Part shown: piece by piece, positions 21,590 through 31,907 of the stretch
Position numbering within the stretch: the first letter of the stretch is position 1
Layout of the letters: each line of letters starts with the position of its first letter
Translations under genes and position numbers: made by a program
Source: Okapia johnstoni
Taxonomy: Eukaryota; Chordata; Mammalia; Artiodactyla; Giraffidae
Direction of reading: 5' to 3'
DNA: 64,000 bases
Assembly (NCBI GenBank): GCA_024291935.2
Contig: CM044306.1
Location: 19,849,001-19,913,000 of the forward strand
The notes under the pieces: generated by a model
Told to the model about the DNA's origin: nothing
What the model saw: only the letters and a program-made list of their open reading frames with translations
Database searches by the model: none

Positions 21590-21716
21590 TTTTTTTTGTT
21601 TCAATTTTTCCCATGCCTCATGGCTTTCAGGATCTCAGTTCCCCGACCAGAGATTGAGCCCAGGCCACAGCAGTGAAAACGCCGCATCCTAACCACTGGA
21701 CTTCCAGGCAATTCCC
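21590..21716 (-). repeat. CHR SINE just past the HAP1 exon 4 donor
   Basis: Flanked by TGAGTGTCC at 21575-21583 and 21719-21727. The first copy is part of the exon 4 donor sequence, which stays intact. Confidence 0.85.
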
Positions 21717-21941
21717 CATGAGTGTCCGGCCTTTGCACTGGGGCAGTCCCTTCTCTGAGCTTCAGTTTCCTTGTGTGCAAACAGGAACACCATGTATCTG
21801 CCAGTGGGGTTGCTGGGGCTAATTGAGGCCACCACATCAGCCTGGGATTGGTGGGGGTGAGGGGTGGGGAAGCCCTGGGTGGGCTGGGAACTGGGTTCCC
21901 CAAGCCCGTGCACCCTGACTTCCATCACTCCCTCTGCTAAG

Positions 21942-22043
21942 ACTCCTGTGACCGAGTCGGAGTCGCACCACTGCCCGCAGCTGGAGGCCCTGCAGGAGCA
22001 GCTGCGGCTACTGGAGGAGGAGAATGAGCAGCTTTGAGAGGAG
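21942..22043 (+). CDS. HAP1: HAP1 exon 5, frameshifted and with nonsense codon
   Basis: Between a GCTAAG acceptor and a GTGAGA donor. The homologous frame reads HHCPQLEALQEQLRLLEEEN, then E, Q, L, TGA, E, E. Human has LREE at that point, so the TGA at 22035-22037 corresponds to an Arg codon; a CGA to TGA change at a CpG would explain it. The exon is also about 4 nt short of human before HHCPQL. The phase-2 junction from exon 4 therefore enters a wrong frame and meets TGA at 21949-21951. Confidence 0.8.
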
Positions 22044-22121
22044 GTGAGACTGAGGAAAGAGGGCATGCTCCTGGGCAGAGGGTGTTGACTCCCTAGCCCC
22101 TTCCTTTCTCCTTTCCTCCAG

Positions 22122-22188
22122 GTCTCTCAACTCGATGACCTTGAGGAGGAGGAACAGATATTCATCCTGGATTGTGTGGAGCAGTTTT
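22122..22188 (+). CDS. HAP1: HAP1 exon 6
   Basis: Open 67-nt exon after CCTCCAG, ending at GTACGT. It encodes VSQLDDLEEEEQIFILDCV then EQF plus one base, matching human SQLDTLEDEEQMLILECVEQF. It forms part of the central coiled coil. Confidence 0.9.
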
Positions 22189-22259
22189 GTACGTGAACTT
22201 GTAACTGGGGGTAGGGGCTTGTCCCAAGGAGCAGAAGGAAGAACCCAGGACTTCAAGTC

Positions 22260-22440
22260 ACAGCTCTGACACTTCCTAGCTGTGTGAGCTTGGACAAGTT
22301 CCTTGACCTCTCTGAACCTTCATCTTTAGAATGGGGGTTAATCATCTTGGCCCTGCTGACCTCTCCAGGGGTTACAGTTGAGAAAGTGCTTTGTGCAAAC
22401 AGTTAAGAGCTATATAGGCACTCTGGAGCTCTCTTAAGCC
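22260..22440 (-). repeat. MIR remnant in HAP1 intron
   Basis: TAGCTGTGTGAGCTTGGACA, CCTCTCTGAACCTTCATCTT and AGAAAGTGCTTTGTG resemble MIR. Confidence 0.6.
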
Positions 22441-22749
22441 TGCCTCTTCTTGTTATTTGGGGAGGGGGTGGGAGGGGGCCATGAGCTGCCAGAGACCAGG
22501 CCCCCCATCCTCCCAGGCACTGTATTAGGCAGAGGCTGTGCCTGGTACCATGTGGTTATGAAGATGAGTGAGACACAGTGTTTGTCCCCAAGGAGTTCAG
22601 GCCTAGCTGGGGAGACAGAGACTCGAGGTGGGAGCAGCTGAACAACAGCTAGAGTGAGGTGCTGTTGCCCTCACCCCGAATCTGGCCTTCCTTCCCCCTG
22701 GGTTCCCTGAATGACCCCCTGGCCCCAGGCCCCTGGAGTAGGAGTCCTC

Positions 22750-23360
22750 ACATTCTGTTGTTTCTGCTTCCTAGGAAAGGCTCAAGTCTCCTTCCTCTTC
22801 CCCATCCCAGCTACCTCTAGCCCTGGCCACCTGTTAAATGGTCTCTCTGCCTCCACTCCTGCTCTTCCAGGCCCTTCTGCACACAGCCCAAAGGAGCTGT
22901 CTAAGGCCGGACTATGTCGGTCCTCTGCCTAAAATGCCCAAGTAACTCCCTATTGGCCAAAGGATAAACCCCACCCTCCCCACCCCCGCCCTAGTCATCT
23001 GGGCCCTGCCCACTGCTCCAGGACTCTCTCCTGGTTTCCGGTGACCACCTCTGGGCCCCTCCCCTCCACACCGTGCCTGGGCCATGTTGTCGCCCCTTTT
23101 GCCTTGTGAGCCCCACTTGCCCTGTGGCGGTCTTAGCTTCATAGATCTTCCCAGGTTGGGCTGGGTGTGGCAGCTGGGACCCCGGATGCACCCTTTACAC
23201 TTGCTGCACCTTAGTTCATAACTGGCACTGTTGTGATTTATTTTTCCCTCAGTCTCCACGCTAGCCTTGAGCTCAGTGTGGGCTGGCACCGGTCTTGCTG
23301 ACTGTGCCCAGCACCCTGCTCTGTGTCAGTCAATAAACGTTTATTGAAAAGAAGACCTGA
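22750..23360 (-). repeat. L2 remnant in HAP1 intron
   Basis: Ends CAGTCAATAAACGTTTATTG, the typical L2 end word. Earlier parts are diverged. Confidence 0.55.
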
Positions 23361-23479
23361 GTGAGGGATGCTAAGCCCTGTGGAACCTTGGGTACCTGGC
23401 AGGGTGCCAGCAGACAGGGGCGTCTGGTAGACTGAGGGCCCCGGGGAGCCAGGGCTGACCTTTCCCCACTTGTCCCCAG

Positions 23480-23610
23480 CGGAGGCCAGCCAACAGATGG
23501 CTGAGCTGTCAGAGGTGCTGGCGCTCAGAATGGAGAACTATGAACAGCAGCAGAGGGAGGTCGCCCAGATGCAGGTCCAGGTCGTGAAGCTGCAGCGGTG
23601 CTGCCAGTTG
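23480..23610 (+). CDS. HAP1: HAP1 exon 7 (central coiled coil)
   Basis: After CCCCAG it encodes SEASQQMAELSEVLALRMEN, YEQQQREVAQMQVQVVKLQ and RCCQL, ending at GTGCGT. The phases on both sides fit. The heptad-like spacing and high Gln/Glu content agree with the coiled coil of HAP1. An L2 remnant fills much of the preceding intron. Confidence 0.9.
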
Positions 23611-23990
23611 GTGCGTCGGGGCCTATGCGGGGCTTCCTCCTCCTATCACAGCCTCCTGGAACCCATGTCCCCCTCTCCCTGCCCCCACCCCAGGGGACTC
23701 AGCTCAGAGGACTCTCTCTTGTGTCAGAGTCAGAGTTGGAGGAGACATCAGGGAGCCTCTCATCCTGTCCCCTCATCCCTACTCGGGGACTGAGCCTAAA
23801 GAGAGACACAGGGTGTTTCCCAGGAAACAGGCCACGTGACTCCACCTTCTTTGGCCTTGTTCCATGGGACTTCTGTTTTAAAGAGCTTCTGACACTCACT
23901 GATGTGCCTGGGGAGACTTGCCGGCAGCAGGGGCTGCAGGAGTGTGGGGAGACCTGGGGTGGGGGTTCAACTGGCCTTGGGTCCTTCCAG

Positions 23991-24065
23991 TATGGGGCTG
24001 AGACTGAGAAGTTGCAGAAGCAGCTGGCTTCGGAGAAAGAAATCCAGATGAAGCTCCAGGATGAG
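23991..24065 (+). CDS. HAP1: HAP1 exon 8
   Basis: A 25-codon exon, YGAETEKLQKQLASEKEIQ then MKLQDE, between TTCCAG and GTGAGG. Only a few residues differ from human. Confidence 0.9.
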
Positions 24066-24366
24066 GTGAGGCTTCCCCTGAGCTCCCGGGACCCTTGGGT
24101 GGCTGCCTGAGTCTAACCGGCTCCTTGAAGAGGGGGTGAGTCTGTCCTTTCCACATACTCAGGCTATGGCACAGGGCCTGGCAGGTAGCAGTTCACTTGG
24201 GGCCTGAATGGAGTAGAGTCCAGGGGTCACCCTATGTCATTATATGGGTCTAGAGTCTGGGCGCGTGGCCTCTTTGCCCAGGCTTCCCGGCTCCTTTGGA
24301 AGAGAGTGAGCAAGGCGTCCGGGCTGGGTGCACCTGGGTCCCATCAGCCTGTGGGAGGGTCCCCAG

Positions 24367-24501
24367 CTGCAGGACCTGCAGGAGAAGTACTCGGAGTGTG
24401 GGGACATGCTGATGGAAGCCCAGGAGGAGGTGAAGACCCTCCACCAGCAGGCCCCGGCGTCCGCTGGCTCCATTACCCACTACACATACACTGTACCTCT
24501 G
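24367..24501 (+). CDS. HAP1: HAP1 exon 9 (alternative in-frame acceptor)
   Basis: Encodes LQDLQEKYSECGDMLMEAQ, EEVKTLHQQAPASAG and SITHYTYTVPL, ending at GTGAGG. In human the exon begins about seven codons earlier. The homologous codons (SLWEGPQ, 24346-24366) are present here but lack an AG directly before them. The nearest AG that keeps frame is the CCCCAG used for this entry. The frame is open. Confidence 0.85.
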
Positions 24502-24634
24502 GTGAGGCCGCCGGCTCCTGCCTGTTACCTCTGGGTGCCCTGTGTCTATCTGCAGTCCCTCCCTGGGCCTGGAGGTGTATGTGGGGGATGTTCTGCAGGG
24601 ATCTTCTGGTAACGTCCCCCTTCTCTGTCCATAG

Positions 24635-24726
24635 GAGGCACTTCCTGATTTCCAGGAGACCTTGGCTGAGGAGCTCAGAATGTCTATAAGGAGGATTATC
24701 TCAGACCCTGTGTTTTTTATGGAAAG
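24635..24726 (+). CDS. HAP1: HAP1 exon 10
   Basis: Between CCATAG and GTACGC. It encodes EALPDFQETLAEELRMSIRR, then IISDPVFFMER with the last codon split. It matches human ETLPGFQETLAEEL and the MISDPVYFMER segment. Confidence 0.9.
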
Positions 24727-25017
24727 GTACGCTCTGGGCCGCGGTCCCTTGCCTGCCCCACACTCACTCTTGCCTACCTGGTCAGCAGCAGCCTTTCTGG
24801 TAATGGAAGGGGTTTTCTTGATCACCCCCTCCCTCGCCATGGTGTCTTTCCTCCTGCCTCATTGGCCCCCGGCCCTTCCACTCAACACTTGTCCTCTGTG
24901 TCCACATTCTGGGTCCGTCACTTCTCCCTGGGATTTTTCTGCACCATGGGTCTCCAGGGATTTCACACTTTCAGCTTCCCATTGCCTTGGGACAGCGAAG
25001 GCTTTTCTCTATTGAAG

Positions 25018-25056
25018 GAATTATGAAGTGACTCCAGAGGAGACATCAGACCTGGG
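25018..25056 (+). CDS. HAP1: HAP1 exon 11 (39 nt)
   Basis: A small exon between TTGAAG and GTAAGC encoding NYEVTPEETSDL plus part of Gly. Human has NYEMPRGDTSSL here. Identification rests on the NYE match and on phases that agree with both neighbours. Confidence 0.75.
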
Positions 25057-25329
25057 GTAAGCCGACCAGGGTCTCCGCCTTCACTTGCTCTCACTTTTCA
25101 GCAGCCAGACAACCCTCTGCCACTGGCTCTGATCCTGCAGCCCTGGAGAAGGTCTGGCTCTCAGGCCGACTGGGTTGAGATGTTCTGGGAGGGAGACTTT
25201 CTAACCCTTTGCCTTCAAATCTTGCCCCATAGGTGGCCCTCTGATTAGAGGCCTCTCCAAGCGGGTACTGAAGCCTTCGCTTCTCCCAACTAGAGCCTGA
25301 GAGGCAAATGGGTGCTGGCCTAGGAGCTG

Positions 25330-25430
25330 GGAATGCTGGGAGTAAGTCCCAGCTTGAGCCCTTTACTGGCTGTGTGTCCTTGGACAAGTCACTTGACCTG
25401 TCTGAGCCTTACTAAAATGGATTTGTTCCT
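25330..25430 (-). repeat. MIR remnant
   Basis: GTGTCCTTGGACAAGTCACT and GTCTGAGCCT are MIR-like. HAP1 intron. Confidence 0.55.
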
Positions 25431-25790
25431 ATGGCAACTAGACCTGGGATGAGTTATGAAAGTTGAATAATGAAGGAGGGGGGCAGAGGGGATGATATTG
25501 CTAGTCTGTTCTATGCAGCAGGGTGAAATTTCTGGGGGAATGAGGGGCTTGTGCAGTGTTGGTGACCCTTCTCCTTTTTGCCAGGGCCATGGGCTGGGTG
25601 TTTGAGGCCTTGAGGCTGGTACCCAGCTGCCCTCTCCCTGGCTGGAACAGAACTTGGGAGTAACCATCAGGGTCTGCCTGGAGCCTGGGGTTGAGTGGGA
25701 TCCCCAATGGCTGGAGCCCTGGGCTGCAGATGAAGGGGAAGGCTCTGGCTTAGAGAGGGTAGGAAAAGACTTTTCTGTTTGCCTGCCCAG

Positions 25791-26226
25791 ATATGAGCTG
25801 CGATACAGAGAGGAGCGAGCACAGGAGCAGGGGCTCGAGGCTGGGGAGGGACTGATGCCAGCCGAGGATTTTGTGCCTGTGGAGGAGTTGGTGCCCGAGG
25901 AGGAACTGGGGGCCATAGAAGAGGCAGTGCCAGCTGAGGAGGGGGTAACGGAAGAGGTGGAGCTGGTGTCTGAGGACGCCGAGGCCTGGGAGGACCTGGA
26001 GCTGGAGGTGGATGAGGCAACTCAGATGAACGGGGTGACCTCAGCCCTAGAGGCCAGTGGCTTGGGTCCCTCACACCTGGACATAAAGTATGTCCTCCAG
26101 CAGCTGGCCAACTGGCAGGATGCCCATTTCAGGTGGCAGCTGAGGCAGAAGATGCTCCAGAAAGGTGAGTGCTCCCGTGGGGGCCTCCCTTTGGCCAGCC
26201 TGACAAGCTGCAGATCGTCAAGCTGA
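25791..26226 (+). CDS. HAP1: HAP1 exon 12 and stop (C-terminal region)
   Basis: After TGCCCAG it encodes an acidic, repetitive region of EELVPEEELG-type units, then ALEASGLGPSHLDIKYVLQQ and LANWQDAHFRWQLRQKMLQK. Reading on through an internal GTGAGT at 26165 gives GECSRGGLPLASLTSCRSSS and TGA at 26224-26226, close to the human C-terminus (GECPHGALPAASRTSCRSSCR in part). Splicing at 26164 instead would join a downstream exon, see 26524. The frame is open, with no lesion. Confidence 0.9.
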
Positions 26227-26523
26227 TGAAACGTGAGGGTAGGTGAGCCCCTCGAGGGCTCACTTACCCCAGCCCAGGCCCACCCAGCATGCTGATTTGC
26301 ATGGACTTTGCATATCATTAACTTAGACCCCTCAGGTCCCCCACACTGTGGCCCTGATGCTTATTTTCATGGTATTTGCATAGGATTCCAGATCTCTACC
26401 CTCTTTGCTCCTGGGGGCTGGGCTGTGGGTTGGGCCAGGGCTGCAGCCTCCCACTGCACCTCAGCTTCCTGTCTCTGCCTGCCTCCTTCCCCTGTACCCC
26501 GCTCTGCCTCCCCCGTCCCCAAG

Positions 26524-26750
26524 GCCCCCCAACCCTGCAGCAGTGGCAGCAGCAGGCCAAAACAAACATGGGGGATGGGATTCTGGAGCCCGGGGTGCCA
26601 ATTCAGGACTTTCGGAGGCTGGAGGAGGAACCATACTCCCAAAGCCTGGGAGGAAGGGGAGCCTTCTTGGGCACCCCCCACCCCACCCCAGGTAATTGGG
26701 ATGAAGGGCTCTGCCAGCAAGGGCCACAGTCGGAACGGTCCCCTGGCTGA
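26524..26750 (+). CDS. HAP1: Candidate alternative terminal HAP1 exon
   Basis: If the donor at 26165 is used, the phase-1 end AAA G joins the CCCCAAG acceptor before 26524 and keeps an open frame: GPPTLQQWQQQAKTNMGDG, ILEPGVPIQDFRRLEEEPYS, then to TGA at 26748-26750. The composition looks like coding protein. Rodent HAP1 is known to have A and B forms with different C-termini, so a second tail is expected. The exact boundary is inference. Confidence 0.5.
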
Positions 26751-26894
26751 GTCTGAAGGTGTGCTAGGGTCTCCTACAGGGTGGGTTCAGTAAGGGTCTC
26801 CTCTCCCCAGCTGTAAGCCCCAGAGGTTGGTGCAGCATCTACTGAGTACAGGCCATGTCCTGGGCCGTGAGAACCCTGCCTTGAGGAGCTCATG

Positions 26895-27020
26895 GAAATA
26901 ATCAAAGATGATTTAGTGACTCAAATTACCTTCTTTAATCCTCACACCCTTGTAGGTGGTATTATCCCCATTTGGTGAGAAACTGAGGTTCAGAGAGCAG
27001 AGTGATTTGTTTGAGGTCAC
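26895..27020 (+). repeat. MIR remnant in HAP1 3' part
   Basis: TTTAATCCTCACACCCTTGT, TTATCCCCATTTGGTGAGAA and CTGAGGTTCAGAGAG match the MIR core. Confidence 0.65.
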
Positions 27021-27815
27021 TGAAGTTCTTTTCTTCACTACTATGCCATAATGCCTCTCCTTACGCATCCCTCCTCTCTAACCTGGTCTTTGTGCCTTCT
27101 TGGCCTGCTGGGTCTGCTATGAAGTTTATAACCTGTTGGCAGCCTCATCATCCTATCTGGACTGCCCTGACTCAGATGGCCCTTTGGTCACTGCTGGGTA
27201 GCCTCATCAGGGTTGCCCTGTACGGTTGTGCAGGTTGTACACTGAATAGTGACCACTATGGCTGGGCAGTGGACAGCTTGCATAACTGTCAACAGCTTCT
27301 GTCTCTTTCTGATGTAGCTGAGCAGGCCCAGCCCCTGCGTGCTGCCCAGGCCAGGCCTGTGGTCCTCAGGCCTCCAGTTCACATCTACTCCCTTCTCTTC
27401 CAGGCTTTGCTGTTTCCCAGCAGCCTACAGAGGCCCCACAGACTGCCTGAGGCCTTTTCTTCTGCTGCCTGGCCAAGCCCCACCCTCCCCAGACCCCCCT
27501 TCCCATGCTCTGAAGCAGGACCCCTGATCTGTTACCAGCTCACCCTAGACGAACCTGGACTGTAACTTGAGGCCCCAAGCCTCAGGCCTCTTCTGGGAGA
27601 GGCTGAAGGAACCCCGGCCCTTGTTCTGTAGCTGGTGCAAAAGCTGTGGCTGCTGGACCTGGGTCACGTGGTGGCTCCGGGGGTGAAGAAGCCCAGGGGG
27701 AGGCCCCACCAGCTACCAGACCCAGCTCTGAGCTGGGGGCGGGGCTCAGGCCCTGGGCAGAGGAATTGTTCTGAGCACCCTGCTAACTATACACCCCTCA
27801 TCCCTTGACCCCCAA

Positions 27816-27821
27816 ATTAAA
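27816..27821 (+). terminator. HAP1: HAP1 polyadenylation signal ATTAAA
   Basis: An ATTAAA variant signal is followed by a GT-rich stretch (CCTTGGTGACTTTT) about 15 bases later. It is the first good signal seen after the HAP1 coding exons. The 3' UTR would be about 1.6 kb and includes a MIR remnant near 26.9-27.0 kb. Confidence 0.6.
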
Positions 27822-28265
27822 GGTGGCTCCCCGTCCTTGGTGACTTTTAGGGACCTGGTCATTGTTTCCTGTTCTTGGCTCTTTCTTCTCAGTTCCTAAT
27901 TACTCTTTGTAACCAGAAGTGTCTGTCTTTGTGGGTGAGGACTTCCTCTGCCTGGTGGGGGCCTCCCCACCCCATCTCCTGTCCTCCCCACCTGTGACCT
28001 GTGAGTATCCAGGCCCCCTCCCAAGGCCCTGTCACCCACCCACATCTTCTCAGCGCCCCTTGTTTCCTTGTTCTAGGTTTTTTTTCCCTCTCCCCATCTT
28101 TACTTACAGACAGTGGAGTCGGGGCCCAGGATCCCGTCAGTATCTGCCCTGATCCCCACAGTGCTTCTCACACTCCTGTTGCTTGTCAGTCTGTGTATGT
28201 GCTGGTGCAGGAAATAAAGGACCTGTGTGCTACCTGGCCTGACCTCTGCCGTCTTTCTCAGGGAG

Positions 28266-28322
28266 TGCACACGGGTGTGTGTACATGTGCATGCGTGTGT
28301 GTGTGCATGCGTGCATGCATGC
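28266..28322 (+). repeat. (GT/GCAT)n microsatellite
   Basis: Alternating purine-pyrimidine run of GTGT and GCAT units, likely length-polymorphic. Confidence 0.85.
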
Positions 28323-28502
28323 GCTTTGGTGGGGCAAAGCTGTGGAGAGAGGATGGGCTCTAGTGTTGAATGATGTGCTGGGCGCTTTGATTAAATACAT
28401 AATTATAGCCACAAATCCTCTGGGGTGGGTGATATGATAAATGACCATCAGGTGATAAAGCTGATGTCCAGGCAGGTAAAGTTACCCTCCCAAGGGTCAA
28501 AC

Positions 28503-28830
28503 AGGGCCTTTCTTGGTGGCTAAGTGGTAAAGAATCTGCTTGCCAGTGTGAGAGACACAGATTTGATCCCTGATCTGGAAAGATCTCACATGCTGAGGGG
28601 AAACTAAGCCTGTGCACCACAGCTATTGAGCCTGTGCTCTAAAGCCTGGGACCTGCAACTGCTGAAGCCCATGTGCCCTAGAGCCCGTGCTCTGCAATGG
28701 GAGAGGCCATTGCAATGAGAAACCTGTGCACCGTAACCAGAGAGTAGCCCCTGATTGCCACAACTAGAGAAAAGCCTGCATGGCAATGAGGACTCAGCAC
28801 AGCCAAAAATAAATAAAAATTAAAAAAAGA
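28503..28830 (+). repeat. Long CHR SINE
   Basis: Head GGGCCTTTCTTGGTGGCTAA to tail CCAAAAATAAATAAAAATT. Confidence 0.85.
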
Positions 28831-30544
28831 GTGAAACAGCTGCTTGCAGAGTTTTGAACTCAAGCCCTTGGGTCTTCAGAGCCCGAGTTACACAGACCTT
28901 CCCTGATCCCTTCTGCTCCTGGGATCCTGCCTGGGTGCCCAGCTGCAAAGGGTGAAGCAAGGAGAGTCACCCCTGTCTTAGGTAGAGGTCCCCCAGAACA
29001 GCATGTGAAAACGAGTCGTTTATTCCATTAAAGGAGGCTGTTGGACAGATACTTGCCAAGGCAGTTTTCTCAAACTTGGACTGATTCTTGCCAAGGCAGA
29101 ATTCTCAAACATGGAAGCAGAGAGGGACAGAAAACAAGGTGAGACCAGAGAGTCCCAGAAATCTGGTAATGAGTCTGGCTTGAAATGTTCAATTTCTGGT
29201 TTCGAGTTTATCATTTTGGAAAGCAACAGCTCAGTTCTCAGAGAGGTTTAGTCATGTTCTCATTTTCAGTGAAGGTGTTTCCAGAGCATTGATAATAAGG
29301 ATTTTAATCGTGAAGAAAAAAACCAAGTGGTTTATTTAGAAGATGATCCCAGGAAGCCCTCTTGGGGCAGAGTATGGAACTGAGAACAGAAGGGAGCTAA
29401 TGATGGTACTTACCTGGTGGCCCAGGGATTAAGACTCCAAACTTCCACTTCAAGGGGCATGGGTTAGATCCCTGTTTCGGGAACCAAAATCACACTAGGT
29501 GTGCAGTGCTGCCAAAAAAAATGGGGGCTTAGTCATACTGGAGAACCCTGGAGGAAGTGCAGCCCGTTGCAGCTTTGAGTGTCATCTGTGGACCAGCATC
29601 ATTAACATCTCTGGGAAATTAATCAGAAATGCAGAATCTTGGGTCCCACCCCACACCTAAATTGTCATAATCTGCATGTTGACGAGGTCCCCAGGCAATG
29701 CACATGCATATTAAAGTTGGAAACACACCGATCTAGAACCCATTTCAGTTATCCCATCCTAGGGGCATGGAAACTAGGGCAGGCATCCGCCAAGACTCAG
29801 TCATCATTGGCTGAGGGCCACTCCTGCGGGCATTAACTCTCTGGTGCTCTGATCTCTCAGCACATCTGCTAGGGAAAAGCCCTCTGGCAGAGACGAGCTG
29901 TGTTTGTCATGGACCATGGTCAGCGTGTGCTAGAATGGCAAGTGCTGAGGGTGCGGGCAGGTCACTGACAGGGTCTGCTACAGTCCAGATCTTGTGCCTC
30001 TCAGATGCACTCAAGCCCCAGGTGGAGTTCACTCTGGCCTGGCATTGCTTGTTTAAGATGGTGGCTGATCACAGTATCTTATAAAGAAGAATTACATCTG
30101 GAAGATGAGTGGTATAAGCTGTGGTCCCCAGTGCTGCAATTGATCCTGAATCCCTCAATGATATTTCTCATCTCCTTCCTCTACCACACATTCTATATCC
30201 CCGTCTCCTTTGGCCAGCCCTTCAGCTGGTCCAGGTTGCTTTCCTGATTGAAGTAATCTACATCTTTATTCCTGAGAGGTCTGAACTCTTGGTCGTTGGC
30301 CCTGGTCAGGCTATTGTTGGGGCAACTGCCTGTTTATGATTCTCACCAGGCAGGAAGCCCCAAGACACAGCTCAGTGAATCCCTCTGTGTGCCAGACCCT
30401 AAATAACTCCTTCCTGCCCCCACTATGAGGCAGTGATGCTATCTCCCTGTGTTAATCAGGGCAGGTAACCCAAGGCTAGTAGTTGACTTTTGCCTGATAG
30501 TCTAATGGCATGAAGAGCCCCAAATGCAGGAAATCCCTATAACT
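28831..30544. other. Intergenic between HAP1 and GAST, little recognised
   Basis: Apart from the SINE at 29403 I see only diverged unique sequence, probably old repeats, and no coding exon. Confidence 0.5.
29403..29522 (+). repeat. CHR-type tRNA-Glu SINE, diverged
   Basis: ACTTACCTGGTGGCCCAGGG head and GGGTTAGATCCCTG B box. Confidence 0.7.
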
Positions 30545-30687
30545 TTATTTTTAAAAGTTTTTCTTTATTTCGTTATTTGGATGTGCTGTGTGGCTTGCAG
30601 GATCTTTGTTCTCTGACCAGGGATCGAACACGGGCCCCCTGCTTTGGAAGCATGGAGTTCTAACTCCTGGGCTGCCAGGGAATTCCC
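30545..30687 (-). repeat. CHR-type tRNA-Glu SINE
   Basis: GACCAGGGATCGAACACGGG and GCTGCCAGGGAATTCCC. CCTATAACTTT occurs on both sides. Confidence 0.85.
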
Positions 30688-30699
30688 AAGCCCCTATAA

Positions 30700-31190
30700 C
30701 TTTTTTATTTATTTTGATAACCTTTTTATTTTATACTGGGGTATAGCCAATTAACAAACAATGCTGTGATAGTTTCAGGTGACCAGTGCAGGGACTCAGC
30801 TGTACATATACATGTATCCATTATCCTCCCAACTCCCCTCCCATCCACTTTGCTATATAACATTGAGCAGGGTTCCATGTGCTATAGAAAAGATCGTTGT
30901 TGGTTATCTATTTTAAATATAGCAGTGTGTACATGTCCATCCCAAACTCCTTAACTATCTCTTCCCCCTCATTTTCCTCCCTGCTGCCCCACACAACCAT
31001 AAGCTCCTTCTCTAAGTTGGTGAGTCTGTTTCTGTTTTGTAAATTCATTTGTATAATTTCTTTTTAGATTATACATATAAGGGATGTCGTAAGATGTTTC
31101 TCCTTCTCCGTCTGACTTAATTCACTTAGTATGACTCTCTAGGTCTATCCATGTTGCTGCAGATGGCATTATTTCATTCTTTTTTAATAC
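30700..31190 (-). mobile_element. L1 LINE 3' end with TSD
   Basis: Reverse L1 tail (TTTTATACTGGGGTATAGCC, GTCTGACTTAATTCACTTAG). AAGCCCCTATAACTT before and AAGCCCCTGTAACTT after look like its target duplication. Confidence 0.8.
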
Positions 31191-31907
31191 AAGCCCCTGT
31201 AACTTCAGATTTAGGAGAATCTTTACTGTTTTCCCTTGTGGAAGCATCTTCCCCCAGGAACCAGGATTTCTAGTCCAAAAGTGTCCAGAATTGTGGGGAG
31301 AGGAAGTACAAATTTCTGAGGTGGTTGCCTGGCAGTGATGGTCATGGGGCCACTTTTTGCTTGGTTCCTGGCTTCATGTGTTCTACCTGTCAGAGATACA
31401 GCACTGTTTAAGAACCTCTGATTCGAAGTACATTCTGCATCCCAGCCTCCAGGGTACATCCCCAAGTTAGTGCCTTAATGGCACCTTTAATTCCAGTCTT
31501 TTGGAGGTTCCTTAAAAAGCTAAAAATAAAGTTGCCATACGATCAAGCAATCCCACTCCTGGGCATGTGTCAAGAGAAAACTAATTTGGAAAGATACATG
31601 CTGTGTTATAGCTGCACTATTTACAACAGCCAAGACAGGGAAGCAATCTAAATGTCCATCAACCGATGGAAGGATAAAGAACATGTGATACGTATGTATA
31701 ATGGACTATTACTCAGCCATAAAAAGGAATGAAACAATGCCATTTGCAACAATGTGGATGAACCTAGAGATTATTAAGTGAAAGAAGTCAGAAAGAGAAA
31801 ATCAAACACCATATGATATCACTTCATGTGGAATCTAAAATGTGACACAAACGAACCTATCTACAAGATAGAAACAGACTCACAGACATAGAAAACAAAC
31901 TTATGGG

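Larger units (their letters stand above)
19018..26226 (+). pseudogene. HAP1: HAP1 locus: huntingtin-associated protein 1, 5' half disrupted
   Basis: In other mammals HAP1 is a neuronal coiled-coil scaffold that links huntingtin, dynactin p150Glued and kinesin light chain in vesicle transport. Twelve exons can be placed by homology to the human protein as I remember it: 19018-19491, 20702-20781, 21100-21288, 21407-21573, 21942-22043, 22122-22188, 23480-23610, 23991-24065, 24367-24501, 24635-24726, 25018-25056 and 25791-26226. Exons 6 to 12 are open, with GT-AG sites and compatible phases. Exons 1, 2, 3 and 5 carry a frameshift after the conserved ATG, an acceptor AG changed to AT, an in-frame TAG, and a frameshift plus TGA. 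No single obvious splice pattern gives a full-length protein. It could be a unitary pseudogene, a gene making a shortened product, or in part assembly error. Gene identity is certain; non-functionality is inference. Confidence 0.8.
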
